Part shown: piece by piece, positions 1-12,338 of the stretch
How positions within the stretch are numbered: position 1 is the stretch's first letter
How the letters are laid out: the number at the start of each line of letters is the position of its first letter
From: Pseudisothecium myosuroides
Taxonomy: Eukaryota > Streptophyta > Bryopsida > Hypnales > Lembophyllaceae
Direction of reading: 5' to 3'
Assembly: GCA_951799445.1 (NCBI GenBank)
Contig: OX637288.1
Location: 47,879,288 to 47,943,287 of the forward strand
DNA length: 64,000 bases
Position numbers and translations under genes: made by a program
The notes under the pieces: model-generated
Seen by the model: the letters and a program-made list of their open reading frames with translations, nothing else
Database searches by the model: none
Told to the model about the DNA's origin: nothing

Positions 1-107
1 GGGTGAATCAGTGGGCGGCGGCGTGTCCCAGGGCGAAACGAATATTTCAAGAGGCGAAGATCTCTCTGCATGACCAGTGAAGCAGGTCAGAAGACATCCT
101 TTAGATG

Positions 108-924
108 CTAGTAATTGGAAGCTTGGATACCGACCTTATAGCCAGCAGTTATTTTAGAAATGGAGCCGTAATTTAAGTTAGAGTAGAAATTATGGCGTCG
201 ATTGGAGTCGATCGTACCACAATGTCTTGCATCATCTCGTGGATTTTCAACCCTGCGAAGCTCGGATGGGTGCAGCTCGTGAAGGCGTGTTTCGACTGCA
301 AGGCCAGCACGCTCATCTCTGATACTTCCATAAAGCCGATCATATGATCTCAGATCAGCTGTAGTTGGACGTAAATCCTTCTTGTTCTTTGCTGCACCGG
401 CGATATCACTTTGCAATGCCTTGGAGTCACAAGGATCAGTAGCTCCATATCTAACGTCGCTGCCTACTTCTCGTCCGTGTGATTCGTGGGCTTTTGGCCT
501 TTCTGGACCTGGACTTCAAAGCAACTTCGTCAAGATGCTAACAGTTCAAGTACTCTACCGCCTTGGAATTGACAAAACGTTGAGAGCATGTGTTGACAAA
601 CAGGGGTGCCCTAGCTTTCATATTTGGGCCGCAACAAAGAGGGGTAAGCTGTTCTAAAGATCACATACCATCAAAGAAGAAATGTGTTGGATACTTTTTC
701 GCAAGCCACTGCGAACATTCGGCCAGATCCTCGGACGAGCACGGGCAAGCGATGGGTGTTCCGGTGGGAGTTGCCAACGCAAATGCGAAGTGGGTGCTAT
801 CGCCCAATCGGACTTTGTGTGCAATCAGCCCGAATTCACAGAGCACTTCCTTCAGTTTCCTCTTCCTCTCGAACCTCTTCATTGTCTCCTCTGGTGTCTC
901 CATCATCATCCTTTTGTAATCCAT
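108..924 (-). CDS. possible two-exon protein-coding gene, function unknown
   Basis: Two open segments on the minus strand join in frame across a plausible 166-bp intron. Exon 1 (924-669) starts at an ATG and ends GATG before GTATGT; exon 2 (502-108) follows a CAG acceptor in the matching phase. The product would be about 216 residues, soluble and highly charged, with no signal peptide or membrane segment. The N-terminal part begins MDYKRMMMETPEETMKRFER and continues into a mixed hydrophobic stretch (FAFALATPTGTPIACPCSSE). The C-terminal half is rich in Arg, Asp and His and ends in a Tyr/Asn/Gly-rich tail. I do not recognise the family. The matching splice phase and long open frame in a non-repetitive island are the only support. 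Further exons, or chance ORFs, remain possible. Confidence 0.35.
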
Positions 925-3041
925 TTTCCTCCTTCGTCCCCCTCAATATCTACAGCAATCTAATGATCACCTCCGAATCCAGATTTTCATCGCTTCCATT
1001 CTGTCTCCCTGCTCCTCTTCATCCCTGCCCATCCCAACTACCAGGTGTGTCAATAGTCATCAATATCGCCTCTCATCTCACAATACACTCAGATGCCTTC
1101 AATATGATCTTCTCTGGAATGTCCCGCACACTTGGTAGACTGTCATTAACTGTCACACTCGTCACGCATTCAAATTGTGTCAGTGTCGTTTATTTGGGAC
1201 CCCAAGCAGTCAGATTGAAGAGGTCAGGGTCTATCCAAGTGGAAGTAAATGTCATGGCTCCCGAATTCCGCTAGACCATTAAGTTCATTGTAGATGGATA
1301 CAAAACAGGCATCCTTGCAACTGCAATTGCAAATGACCTATAGGAATTTATCCAGAATCTTCATAGCTTTTGTGAAAAATCTGCCGCCTCTCAAGGCAAT
1401 CCAGTGCCAATTGCTGCACTCGTCTTTCTGCCACTCTGATATTTCTTTTCTCGTTTTATTTCCGGTACCACAGTGCTTAACTTTCATGGATTGCGGACAT
1501 GATGCAACTGTGGAATGTCTGACAGGCAGTCAGGATCCAGGACAAAGAGTACGTAACGGGCGTTGTCACCAGGGACGCCCTGAACCCCTGCTGCAGTGAA
1601 CCGTACTCCGACTGCCGAGTAACAAGCACTCATAATCATGCATGATATTTAGCAGGAATTGCTCTTTTCACAACAGAGATCGAGACCCTAATTATCTATT
1701 AGTTCGTCATCGTCCTGGTATTGATTCGAGCGACGTATTGACCTTGAAAACACTGCCCCCACCCTGGACCACGTACTGCACCTTGATCTGACTTCGGATT
1801 CCAGATTTCAATGACTACAAGACATGAGAGTTACCTGCGTACCGGCCTGCTTGAAGCGCCTAAGAAAGCGTGCAGGCAGGCTTTTGGGAAGACGGCGATA
1901 ACAGAGCTTGACTGGTCTCGTCGCTTGACTGCAGCAGCAGCTCCTCATGAGAACCCATGGACTATCCCAGCAATGGTTCGGCCGTCTTGATCACGCTCAT
2001 TAGATGGGTCATGTACAAAAATCGTAACGGGAAATGGAAGCTCTAACGGGCGTCGTACGCGGCAACACTGAGTATATGAATGTTTCAATGCAACCCCGGC
2101 CTTGGCTACCTCCAGGCACACAAATGTTGTGGGACAGCATGCACTGAAATTCGGGAGAGCAGTAATACTCCTGCCATGGGAAACGTGAGACTGCAACTAC
2201 TCGATCTTTGTTCAGCCGGCTCCAAAAGCTAAGGTCGTCTGTAGCTTTGCAGCCATGCTCCTCACACTACTCTGTATCTGCAAGGGAGGTCTGAAGAGAG
2301 GAATCTAGGTCAGGAATCGGGAACGTATATAACAAGATATTATTGTGGCGGTGAGGTCGACGATGATCTCGCCGCTTCAATGGCATCCGTCTGTACGTCA
2401 GGACGATGACGACGGAGAGGTTGTTGCAGGGGCAGGTTGGAGTTTCTTGCAGGAAGCTGCCTTAGGGAAGGAGACGAAGGTGGTTGCAAAGAGACTGGGT
2501 CCATGGGCTTCCCTAGCTAACAGAGTATTGCCATCCATCCATCCAATCCTACCATCAATCGAGTCTCAACGACTCAACGTCTCATCCAGAGCATCTCACA
2601 CGCATTTATTGCTGGCTGCAAAACCGAGGAGTCAGTGATGTCGCATGTGCGACGGAGAGAAGAAGAAAAAAAGAACGAAAAAAAACACAGCCCACTCAGA
2701 TTGTAACTTAGTTCTTTCTGATGGGGCAGGTGCAAATATGGAATAATGCTTTCAAGGATGATGCCGACCAATGTACATTGAAGCCAGTATGATTCCATTT
2801 AGGGGACCCTCTATGTCACGAATATTCATTTATGAGTTTGAAATGTCACAATGGTTAATTAAGAGTCAGTTTGTCAGTGGAAAAAATACCTTACTGATGC
2901 TTGGTGCGGCTGCTTTTCATTTGCGTCAGGAACTCAGGATAAGTTATGTGGAGATCGTTGCATAGGAGTTGTCTTCTGCATTGAGGAGCTGAGGAGGGCA
3001 CCGAGCAGGGCACCGAGGCCGGCAGGGAAGAATCCAGTACC
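925..3041. other. intergenic region, no gene recognised
   Basis: Moderate-GC, single-copy-looking DNA between the possible minus-strand gene and the RPT4 pseudogene. The open frames here are short, lack recognisable domains and have no convincing splice context. The stretch just before 3042 contains a short direct repeat (AGGGCACCGAG twice, near 2995-3020) and could be the decayed 5' UTR or promoter of the RPT4 copy. No clear TATA box was identified. Confidence 0.5.
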
Positions 3042-6000
3042 ATGGCGGAAGTTGATACGTCACGCTTGGTGGTCGATTATTATTGGAAGAAGCTTCTCTT
3101 ACGGAAGGAATTGGAATCCAAGAACCGAAGTTGTAAGTGTCCTGCATTGCACTCTTCTTCTCACCAGTTGTATGCCAATGACAAGTGGATAATAATTACA
3201 TGCCTGAATGAGCGTTATACTTTGAGGTATGAACCACGCCGGTATTTTGATCATCATTGCGTACTATTATATCGAATGTGGGGAGATCTGTACTTGTGTG
3301 GAAGGGCTGATTTTTGTGGGTAACTTCGCAGTAGGGATATACCTCCAGGTTAATAGAATGCCTTCATTTGGGAATGTTGGCCTTCGGATAGTTTTTGGCG
3401 TTCCGGGAGTTCAGTTAGGGCACGGATGTGATGTACTGTACAGTACAGAGCATATTCCAGTGGGTGCTGGCTGTCCTTATATCATGCTTGAATTTGCATT
3501 GTAGGGATTCTGCTACGTTGTTTAGGCTGCGTAACACATAAAATGTTAAAGAAATAATAGAATTTCATGATCATATGGCCTTAATGCATTAACTTGCGAA
3601 GATTTTCACCAGGATAATCCCTACCTTTTATACGAATCCAGAGATAATGAATAGGAAAATTACAGATCACTATTAGTCAACTCGCATATTTCCATTTTGT
3701 TGGACTGTTCCTTGTCTGGTTGCTAATTAGGGTTTGTGATCAGTGCGAGACAATGTTAAAAACTCGTAAAAGGATTTCGATAAAACCGAGGATGACCTGA
3801 AGGCACTCCCGAGCGTCGGCCAAATTATTGGTGAAATACTTCGAGAATTACATAGCGATCGATGTAAGTGTTTAAAAACAACCACAAAGCCTTCCTTCTC
3901 AAGCTAGCGTAGCTTTAATTTATATCGACATTGGAAGAGAAGCTTGAGCTGTTATTTAGACTGAATTTGAGAAAGATGAAGTATCAATCCTGTTATGACC
4001 ATTTTGGTATAAAACAGGGTTTTCAGTAAAATTAGACTGTTTCGGGACATTTGAGACAACATTATAAAAAGAGTCTTTTCCATGATTCATGGAGAGGTGA
4101 CAATAGGAGGTTTCCTCATGATACTTAGGGAGGCCTTTGTATCTTCTTTGTGACCAGAGGTATGCTTCCCCATAAATCATGGCGAAGTTTTTATTTGTGA
4201 TGTTGTCTCAAAGTTCCAGAAATTCGTTCTAATTTAATGCATTATAATTTTACAGAAACCCCTATTGTCAGCATCGTAATATTATCGCAGAAGTGATTTG
4301 AATTTGTTGCACAGTGGATCAAGTCGATTTCACAAGCCTCACCAGGAATTTATGGAATCCGGTCCCCAATTGTCAAGAAACTTATACTGTGAACGCTTTA
4401 TTTTTATTTTTATGGAGCAGTGGTCCTCGTTATGGAGCCGGCTGCCACCATAAGGTGGACAAGGAGAAGCTTGTTGCAGGTACCAGAGTGGCACTGAACA
4501 TGACCACACTCATCATTATGCGAGCCCTTCCAAGAGAGGTAAATTTACTTATTTTTCGTGCCCCGACTTAAGCGGGAAGAGCGACGTTTCCAAAATTCTC
4601 ACAATTTCTTGCATCCATCTTGTTTTCGGAGGGGATGATGTCGATCACATGACCGCCAGCATTTCGTGTACTGATTTATTTTCTGATCATTTCAGCAATC
4701 ATGAAATGAATGAAAATTTATTTTTTCGAATTAGGTGGATCCAGTGGTGCATAGTATACTCCACGAAGATCCTGATAATGTAAGCTATGCAGCTGTTGGA
4801 GGTCTGACTGAACAAATCCGTCAGTTACGAGAATCCATAGAACTACCGCTATATTCTGAACTCTTCCTCCGAGTTGGGATCAAATCACCGAAGATATGGA
4901 TTGGCGGCATGAACCTACCTGTGACTAAATCATTTCTATGCTACACCTTTACCCTACGTATAATAATACCATCACATTTTGCTTGCTGACATTGAATAAC
5001 GAATTGAAGGGTTGTGATGTATAGTTAGCGTGAGTGATCTGCTGTTTGATTAGCCAGTCGTGTTTCTGCAGGGTGTGCTACTCTATGGACCTCCTGGAAC
5101 CGGAAAAAAAGTTTGCTGGCTCGTGCAATTGCCAGCAATATTGACTCAAATTTCCTCAAGGTGCTTCGTAAAGTAGTTCTCTGAGCAACAAACAACAATT
5201 AATAAATATATTCTCTTGCGCCCCTGCATCCAGAATTTGTCATTGGCTGAAGCTAAGTTCCTTTGTTTTTCTGATGATCAACAATATACATGTATGTTAT
5301 CTACAGGTTGTATCAAGTGCAGTCGTGGACGAGTGGACATTGGAGAAAGTGCAAGTTTGATTCGGGAGATGTTTCGGTATGCCCATGATCACCAAGTATG
5401 TTTCTCTCTCTCAAGATGAGTAGTTTACCATGACCCAAACAATACAGAAGATATTACCCCTTTCTTGATGCTGTCGTCGTACAGGTTATCAGTTGCATGA
5501 ACTTACTCGGTTGCTCCCATCGCAGGAAATGATGAGATTTTCCATTCTCTTGTTATGATGTTCTCATGCTTGAAGCCTTCCGCACGTTTGGATCAGTTTT
5601 TAAAACTGACCGTAGTACCTAACGTGTCAATGATGTACTACGGTAAAATCATCAAGTGTTTTACGGTTCTCATGCATGTGTTGCCCTGGAGTAGCCGTGC
5701 ATCATCTCATCTACATAGATGAGATCGATGCCATTGGTGGTCGGCGATTTAGTGAAGGTACAAGTGCAGGCAGGGAAATTTAGCGTACATTAATGGATCT
5801 CCTGAATCAGCTTGATGGTTTCGATCAAGTTGGCAAGGTAAATTTGGTCACTGTACGCATTATAATTGTCCTAAATCCTGGGTGGTCCAGTGTTACTCCT
5901 CACAATGTTCATACCAGGAGTGATTTTACACGAAGCTTTGGCCCGTCAAACATCAAAGAAGATCTAATGAAAGGCCAAAAAATTTAGAACAAGTCGGAAA

Positions 6001-7320
6001 ATCTGGTAATATGAAAAACAGTAATATAGAAAACTCGTATTAAAAAATGCATGTAATTATTGAAGCAGCGTGTCAAAACGCCAGTTGTGAAAACCAACGC
6101 TGGTTCAGTTGAGACGACCTTGAGTTCCATAACTGCATTGGTAGAATTGTTTTTTGGCCAGGTCGAAATTATTATGGCTACTCATCGTCCAGATGCCTTC
6201 TAGACCCAGCCTTGTTGCACCCGGGTCGATTGGACCGGAAGATTGAAATTCCGTTGCCAAATGAGCAGGCCCGGACGGAACCTCTCAAAATTCACGCAGC
6301 AAGCATAACAAAGCACGGGGAAAGTAAATATGAGGTCATCGTAAAGCGTGCTGAGGTATTTTATTTATTCTAAAAGCACTTTTCCTCGTTGATTTTCATA
6401 GGAGAAATCCAAAATGTCCATTTGTGTAATTCTTTAAAATTTCCATAGCCAATGTCCAGCGATGGATACACTACATAACATTCAGTAGCTCTACAGTGAT
6501 GGTGTGGTATATTCCACACCCCAACAATGCTCTCCTGATGAATTCGACAGGTGGAGGATGTAGAGGGACACCATCACTGTCCAGCGATGGATACACTACT
6601 GTAGGAATTGAATTTGGACATGAAAGGACATTTGTCCAATTTCCATTTTGGATTTCTCCTCTGCTTTTCACTGCATCCGTCTAGTGATCATTCAGATCGA
6701 TGACCACCTCAGATCCAGGTCAGAAAGGGTTTGCTGTGGTGCTTTCTTCTATTAGTAAGTTATGCGATTTCTTGTTCTTCGGGCTCTTGTGCAATTCACA
6801 CAATAATAGAACAATAATACGGTCAATGTCAGTCGATTTCCACCTTTGGATTTGATATTGATTTATCCAGGGATTCATTTGTGCCGGCTTGCGCAATGTC
6901 TGCACGGAGGCAGGCACATTCGCAATCCGAGCAATGCGAGACTATGTCGTTCAGAAGGACTTCATGAAGGTGCGACACTTAGCCGGCTTGGCATTCTTTC
7001 GAAGAGATAGAGACTTGGTCAGGGAACACCCGGTCTGTGGAGAAAATGAACCATACGTGTACGTTTCAGGGGCTGGTGTTCCTTGAGCAGCACTCTTCCA
7101 GCTACTGCAGTATTCACAGAGTACAGCCATGGCCATACCGTACACTGAATTCATGCCATGCAAGAACTCGCTAATTATCTACCCCCGAGCACTTTTTCAC
7201 TTGACACTAATTCTTCTTTATTGCTTTGCTTCATTTTACAGGCTGTGCGGAAATGCAATGACGCCAAAAAGTTGGAATCAAGTACGTGCACATTATAGTG
7301 CGAATTTCGGAAATGAGTAA
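3042..7320 (+). pseudogene. RPT4: RPT4 (26S proteasome regulatory subunit 10B) unprocessed pseudogene
   Basis: RPT4 is one of six AAA-ATPases in the base of the 26S proteasome regulatory particle, where it unfolds substrates. Ten exon remnants lie in order with introns kept: 3042-3132, 3744-3863, about 4390-4538, 4735-4893, 5072-5160, 5307-5395, 5695-5837, 6162-6355, 6871-6969, 7242-7320. Recognisable pieces are KTEDDLKAL, SSGPRY, KVDKEKL, MRALPREVDPVV, GPPGTGK (Walker A), [17 protein letters not shown] (Walker B region), [31 protein letters not shown] and the C-terminal HYSANFGNE. It is dead. There are stops TAA 3767-3769 and TAG 5781-5783. The exon 4 donor reads AT instead of GT at 4894. 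Relative to the conserved frame there are +2 shifts at 5108-5112 (inside Walker A), 5334-5338 and 6195-6199, a 5-base excess at 5707-5717, a 4-base insertion at 7284-7287, and a disrupted start of exon 3. An arginine of the LRPGR motif is His. Retained introns mean DNA-level duplication or decay in place, not retrocopying. Confidence 0.93.
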
Positions 7321-9662
7321 TAAATAATGAGTCCAAAGCACTTAGTGAACAGATCACCTCATTTGTTGGTCGTGTCAAGCTAGATTTGGAGCATTTGTGG
7401 AAGCTTCCGTCGGTGGCTCTTGGACTCAAGTCTGACCGCTACAGTTGCTGAACCGCTCATCTTGCTCCTCCTGGCAACTGTAAAACTGTGCTCTAGAATT
7501 TCGGTGGGAAAAGTGACAGCATCTTGGGTGATGCTGTGCCTGACGTAACGACCACTCTGTCAGCGATGACGTTCCGAAACCCACCTAACCCAGTTCGCAG
7601 CAAGGAGCGTTGGATGGTTCCATTTTATACAGGGGAAACGGAATATCCTTTGTTTCAGTAAGGGAATATATCAGAAGTTTCCCAGATGAATTTGCACTAG
7701 AAAAGGACGGAGGGATCAGGGAAAGCGGCCATCAGAAGAAATTAGTGGCACAAATTCTCCCTGTTGGCAAACTGTAAACCGGGAATGGCAACCCAGTACC
7801 AGCGACAATCTCTGTGATACCCTGAACCCAAAGCCTGTGATTATCTCTTTCCAGAATCCAATCTTGAAAGAATAATTATTGACCAAGACTGTCAAGGTGT
7901 CGACCTTCCTGCGGCTGACTTGAAAAACAGGATAAATTGTTAATATGTAACCAGAAGTAAGTTACGACATACATGTACAGTACGTGCAGGAGCTTCTCCA
8001 TCGGTACTACACAGGGAGAACTAAATTACGATGCAGGAGTGGATATGCAGGAGCTCAGCTGCCTGGCCTGCAATCAACACGTCATCCCCAGCAGCCTCGT
8101 CATGTCAGGTGAAACTCCCCTTCCCTCAGACCCAGCGCAGTCCCTTTTTCCTGTAAACTACTGTGAACTGAAGCGCGCATTGCGTCCCTCAGTGCACGTC
8201 GAGTCGTGGGACCCAAGTTTTCCAGGCTCGTCATTCTGACTACAGTATTAATTCGAAGCTGCTAACTTAGACAGGTCGAGCTGGCCTGGCTGGCGAACAC
8301 CTCATTAAACCCAACTGCCGGCAGGGAATATCTAATGCCAAAAACCCTTGTGATCCGGAGCGTTTCATGAATTCTACAGTACTGTGCATCGATCAGGCAG
8401 GCTTGTCACGGTTTGACGGACTCGAGACCCGCGTTGCGGCGCTTCCGCACCCAAGGCCAGAGTGTGCACGTGACGTCGACCTCCGACCAACACTTGGTTG
8501 GCCGGGCTCGGTGAAATGAACGGCCACTCGCTGCTGCAGGCTGTGGACGGAGCGGAGCAAGGTGTCGAGGAGGGATTGCGCAGGCAGCGCAGCAAAGGGG
8601 GAGGGGGGGTGCGCACTGGCCACGCGGGGACAGGCGAGCGAAGATCCTCGCGGACGGTCTGACTGATGAGGACGGGCGGACGGACTGACTGATGACGAAC
8701 TGACTGACTGACTGGGGCCCCGAGAGTTTCGTCCGGCGATTCCGCCGTGCATGCGGGGAACGGCGGTGGCGTTGTCTGGCATGGATCACTGTCCGGGAAG
8801 TATCCTTACAGTAAACGGATCATTTCCTTCATTCTTGAAGCTGGCTCGGTTTTTTTCAATTTTACTCGGAAGTGGATTTTTTTCCGGTTGCAATCCTACA
8901 TTTTGAAATTTCATTAGGCAATTTTCCGGATTTCTATATTTCCATTTGGCCATTTTCCTGAATGTGGAAAATAGAGCCGGTTTTTTGTTTTCGTGGGGGA
9001 GTTTTATTTCTACTCCTTACTTTTTTGTTTGATGTATTCTTGGCAGGAATTGAACCTGGCTAAGCCCCTACCAAACTAGGGCCAAGGATGTAGCCTCCGA
9101 AAAATACAAGGATCCCAAGGAGGGTCCAAGTATTTTCCGGAGGCTAGTTAGCATTGCAGATTTTCAATTTCACACTTTTACAGATTGACAGTGAGTAAAA
9201 GCCATTCATTGTTGATGCCTCTTAATAAAAGATAATTGGTGAGTTGGTGTGAATGTGTGATAGACTCATAACTTTATGAGAATATAAGTATACTATGTAC
9301 ACATTAAAAAAAATTCCTAGAAAGTATATGACTAGTCGGCTACCCGCCAAGAAAAAGGTATTTACATCGGTAATTTTCCTCTATATTTCTAGGACGGACG
9401 ACCAAATTGCTGAGGTTTAATTTTCCTACCTGGTCCATTTCCGAAAATATTATTTTTTCATTCGGTAACCCATCCTAAACATTTCTATACCATTCGGAAA
9501 TCTTCAAAAAAATTCGGCTAGGTCGTAACTAGATGCCGGTACTTCCCGTTCATTGGCAAAGATGCACGAAATTGCAGCTGCGGAACCGGCCCCGGCAAAC
9601 AGATTTTCCACACCTTGGCGTTTGGTGCCGTCGCGGCCCCTGGCCCCTTGCAATCTGGAATT
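7321..9662. other. intergenic region with a GC-rich patch
   Basis: No gene recognised. 8370-8790 is strikingly GC-rich and contains imperfect tandem TGAC/GACTGACT runs (about 8655-8715). Three overlapping minus-strand reading frames there are low-complexity (Ser/Arg/Pro) and look like by-products of base composition. From about 8820 the DNA turns T-rich, and 9300-9530 is ordinary AT-rich spacer. A TACTGTA/TACAGTA word recurs around the pseudogene (3430, 7975, 8377). Confidence 0.45.
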
Positions 9663-9671
9663 TAAACCCTA

Positions 9672-10101
9672 AGAGCAAGCCCAATGCTCACTCTGCATAG
9701 GGCGTTGGGGATTGCCATGCCCGGGCCCCATGCAGAGTGAGTGGGCGGGCCGGGGCCGGGCCAGCTTGCATCAGCCCCAATGGAGGGATGGGCTGCCGCA
9801 CGGCAAGCCACCCCAACACTTGCTCATTTCTAATTTGAACCACTGGATTCTTTGCATTTTTCCAGCGCGAATGATTCAAGTGGTTCGGACTCCGTGGGTG
9901 TTAGAGAATCTAAGCTTCCGTGTGAAGTTCAGGGCTCTGCAAATGGCCTCAAAATGCCAAGCAGGGCTTCCCATTTGCCGAGCTCTGAAAAATAGAGTTG
10001 ACTTGAGCGGCCGCATTGGGGACTGAGAATTTCGAGAAGGACATTACAGGCCCCGTTGTTGCTGTTCCCGTGCTTGCTCCAGTGTTGCATTGGAGTTGCT
10101 C
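9672..10101. mobile_element. MULE-like non-autonomous DNA transposon with 9-bp duplication
   Basis: The left end AGAGCAAGCCCAATGC at 9672 and the right end, read inward from 10101 as GAGCAACTCCAATGC, form imperfect terminal inverted repeats. Both are flanked by TAAACCCTA (9663-9671 and 10102-10110), a perfect 9-bp direct repeat as expected for Mutator-like elements. The 430-bp interior is GC-rich compared with the flanks and holds a strong hairpin (arms 9687-9703 and 9725-9741). A 104-codon open frame (9712-10026) has no recognisable domain. The GC-rich interior could be captured host sequence. The duplicated site resembles a plant telo-box, a common short motif, so the duplication is slightly less compelling than its length suggests. 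Confidence 0.6.
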
Positions 10102-10456
10102 TAAACCCTAGACACTCTGCACTGCCACTACCAAAACAAAAAAGGGTATTGTTTTCGACACCTTTTTTTCAACACTTTTTTTTTACATCATTTTGACACT
10201 ACTCTAATGTATCGAAATTTGTGTTGAAAATTTTTACCTAGGTTTTAGTGTCAGAAGAAGTGTCAAAAATTTCTAATGTGGAGAAGAGTCGCAAAAAGAG
10301 TGTCAAAAACAAAGTACTTCACTTAGAAAATTCCACAAAGGTTCAAAAGATATGAAACAACTTGGGTTTGATTTAGCTTCATCTTATCATTCTAGGGAAT
10401 TTAACTAAAATGTATTTTGAGGGATTGTAAACATTGAAAAACAGAAACCAATAGTA

Positions 10457-10680
10457 GAATAATTGTTAAACAAACATGTCTTCTCATTTAAGTTATAAAA
10501 AAAATCTCCAATTGCACAAATGTTGTAAGACACTAAGACATTACATTAGAGAAAAAACCAACCCTTAAGTGGAATAATTGTTAAACAAGCATGTCTTCCA
10601 TATAAGTCATAAAAAAATCTCCAATTGTACAAATGTCGTAAGACACTAAGACATTAGAGAAAAACCACCTTCAGGTGGAC
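10457..10680. repeat. two-copy tandem duplication, about 115-bp period
   Basis: The segment starting GAATAATTGTTAAACAAACA at 10457 recurs from 10572 with small changes. Both copies contain AAATCTCCAATTG, GTAAGACACTAAGACATTA and end near a GTGG. This is a local direct duplication in non-coding AT-rich DNA. Confidence 0.8.
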
Positions 10681-10690
10681 TGTCAAACAG

Positions 10691-10782
10691 TGACAAATCA
10701 AGCTATTGTTAGTGGAGTAGGTATCTTAGCAAATGTGACAAATCAAACTCTTGTTAGTGGAGTAGGTATCTAAGAGAATGTG
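10691..10782. repeat. two-copy tandem duplication, 45-bp period
   Basis: TGACAAATCAAGCTATTGTT at 10691 recurs from 10736 as TGACAAATCAAACTCTTGTT, each followed by AGTGGAGTAGGTATCT. It directly follows the 115-bp duplication. Confidence 0.8.
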
Positions 10783-11039
10783 TCAAATTTGTATTGTCAA
10801 CTTGTGTGAATTTTGTGAAAAGAAATCAAACTTTGTTCTTCCATGTTCTAAATAATCAATGTAGTTCATAGCCAATAAATTTGAACATAGTAAATTGCCA
10901 ATAAATTTCCTCTCCGGATGTTACATTGGACATTATTATTGACATAAAAACACAAATTGTTTTATTAGACGTCCACTAAAATCCACCTCCTAAAATCTGT
11001 ACTTGTCACCTAAAACGCTAGGTTCTTATAGTGCTCATA

Positions 11040-11280
11040 GCGCGTCCAATCTACCAAAGTAGATTGTTTTATGGCGAATTAAGTATTGCCATCCATCTTT
11101 GCCATCTAATAATGAACATTGCGTGTTATTAAAATAATAGATCCAAATCCAACCAATTGTCCAAATTTCATGTTCGATGCCCCCCAATAGTGCTGAAGAT
11201 GACTCGTAGTATAAAAAGTACTAAAAGGCTAAAAATTAAAAAATGCAACAAATGGTACAAGTTTTTTTTTGCAATCACCC
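11040..11280 (+). pseudogene. remnant sharing the 17.4-kb OTU-like segment
   Basis: This stretch is similar over roughly 240 bp to 17450-17690. Shared landmarks are GATTGTTT, GGC(A/G)AATTAAGTATT, CCATCCAT, AATAATGAACAT, a CCCCAATAGT block, GACTCGTAGTA and AAAAATGCAACAAAT. The counterpart of the DGNCFF codons is damaged here and closes with a stop. It looks like an older copy of the same transposon or gene piece. Confidence 0.5.
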
Positions 11281-12338
11281 AAGACAAAGCATCTCATAGC
11301 GTAGTTACTTGAAATACCCTTCTCAATGCAATACACTACAAAGAAGTGCAATTCCCTAAGATCTTGGTGTAAAGAAATGATGAAATTAATTAAATGAATG
11401 AACATTGTGTAATTTGTGATTACAATGGGGTGGAAATTTGAATGATGTTTGAAACTCTAATTTTATTGCAGATTCCTTCCCTATATTGAATTATGAAACC
11501 ATTGGCAGTAGGTATAAGTAGTGCAATGAACAATCTTCACTAGGTTGATGTAGACATATACATTGATGAAACATGCAACATACGGATGAAAGATGTGTTA
11601 TTTATTTATTCATAAATTTTTTTATAGATTTGTCTAAAATAATAATGTCATTTATTTTATCAAATAAGATAGGATTATAGGAAGGGTGCATTGTCAAATA
11701 TGCTATTTGAAAAATTGTTTGTTTTGAACAATATTTTTTTTGAAAAAACACCTCAAATTTGAAGCCTCAACAAAGTACATTCCATATGAATAAATGAAAG
11801 ACTCATTGAACTAGTGGAAATGTAATATGCTTTGTGAAAGGAAACTATTGTTAAAAGACAAATAATTGGTTTAAATTAATTTGACACACATATCTTCTTG
11901 AGGATCATTCTCTAATCTACATAGACCATGTTTTTTCTGATGGTGGTATAGAAATCAATATCCAAAATAATGTATCTCTATTTACAGTAATTTGACATTT
12001 AATTAGGATAGACTCTTTGGTGAGTTGATAAGTATACAACTACTAATTATTTAGAATTTAATTAATATCATTCAAGTTCCACCAACATAAGAAAACCAAA
12101 GATATAATGAAAGGGGGAAGATATCAAACAAGTGTTTTAAATGACTTACCGGTACCATCTAAGAAATGCCTAAGATACATATAGCATAGATGATAATTTT
12201 TCATTACATAAGAGGTTTGAAGTCTAGTATCACCATCACTATCATTTTTAAGAAGAATCTCCAATCACTTCTTATTTAATTTTGAGAATTTGAATTTGAA
12301 TATAGTCTTATTGAATTTGGCTCAGGAATTCTTATAAT

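Larger units (their letters stand above)
10111..12338. other. AT-rich spacer with local duplications
   Basis: No coding region seen. It contains the two tandem duplications listed separately (10457-10680, 10691-10782) and a remnant shared with 17.4-17.7 kb (11040-11280). The rest is AT-rich, mostly without open frames, and probably old transposon debris. Confidence 0.5.

Noticed and set aside
8374..8789. Three overlapping minus-strand frames of 80-129 codons
   Set aside because: All are low-complexity Ser/Arg/Pro sequences in a GC-rich repeat patch, mutually overlapping in different frames, with no domain.
9687..9741. Hairpin at 9687-9741 as a microRNA precursor
   Set aside because: The arms are only about 17 bp and very GC-rich, inside a MULE-like element. 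This is more simply a subterminal inverted repeat of the element.
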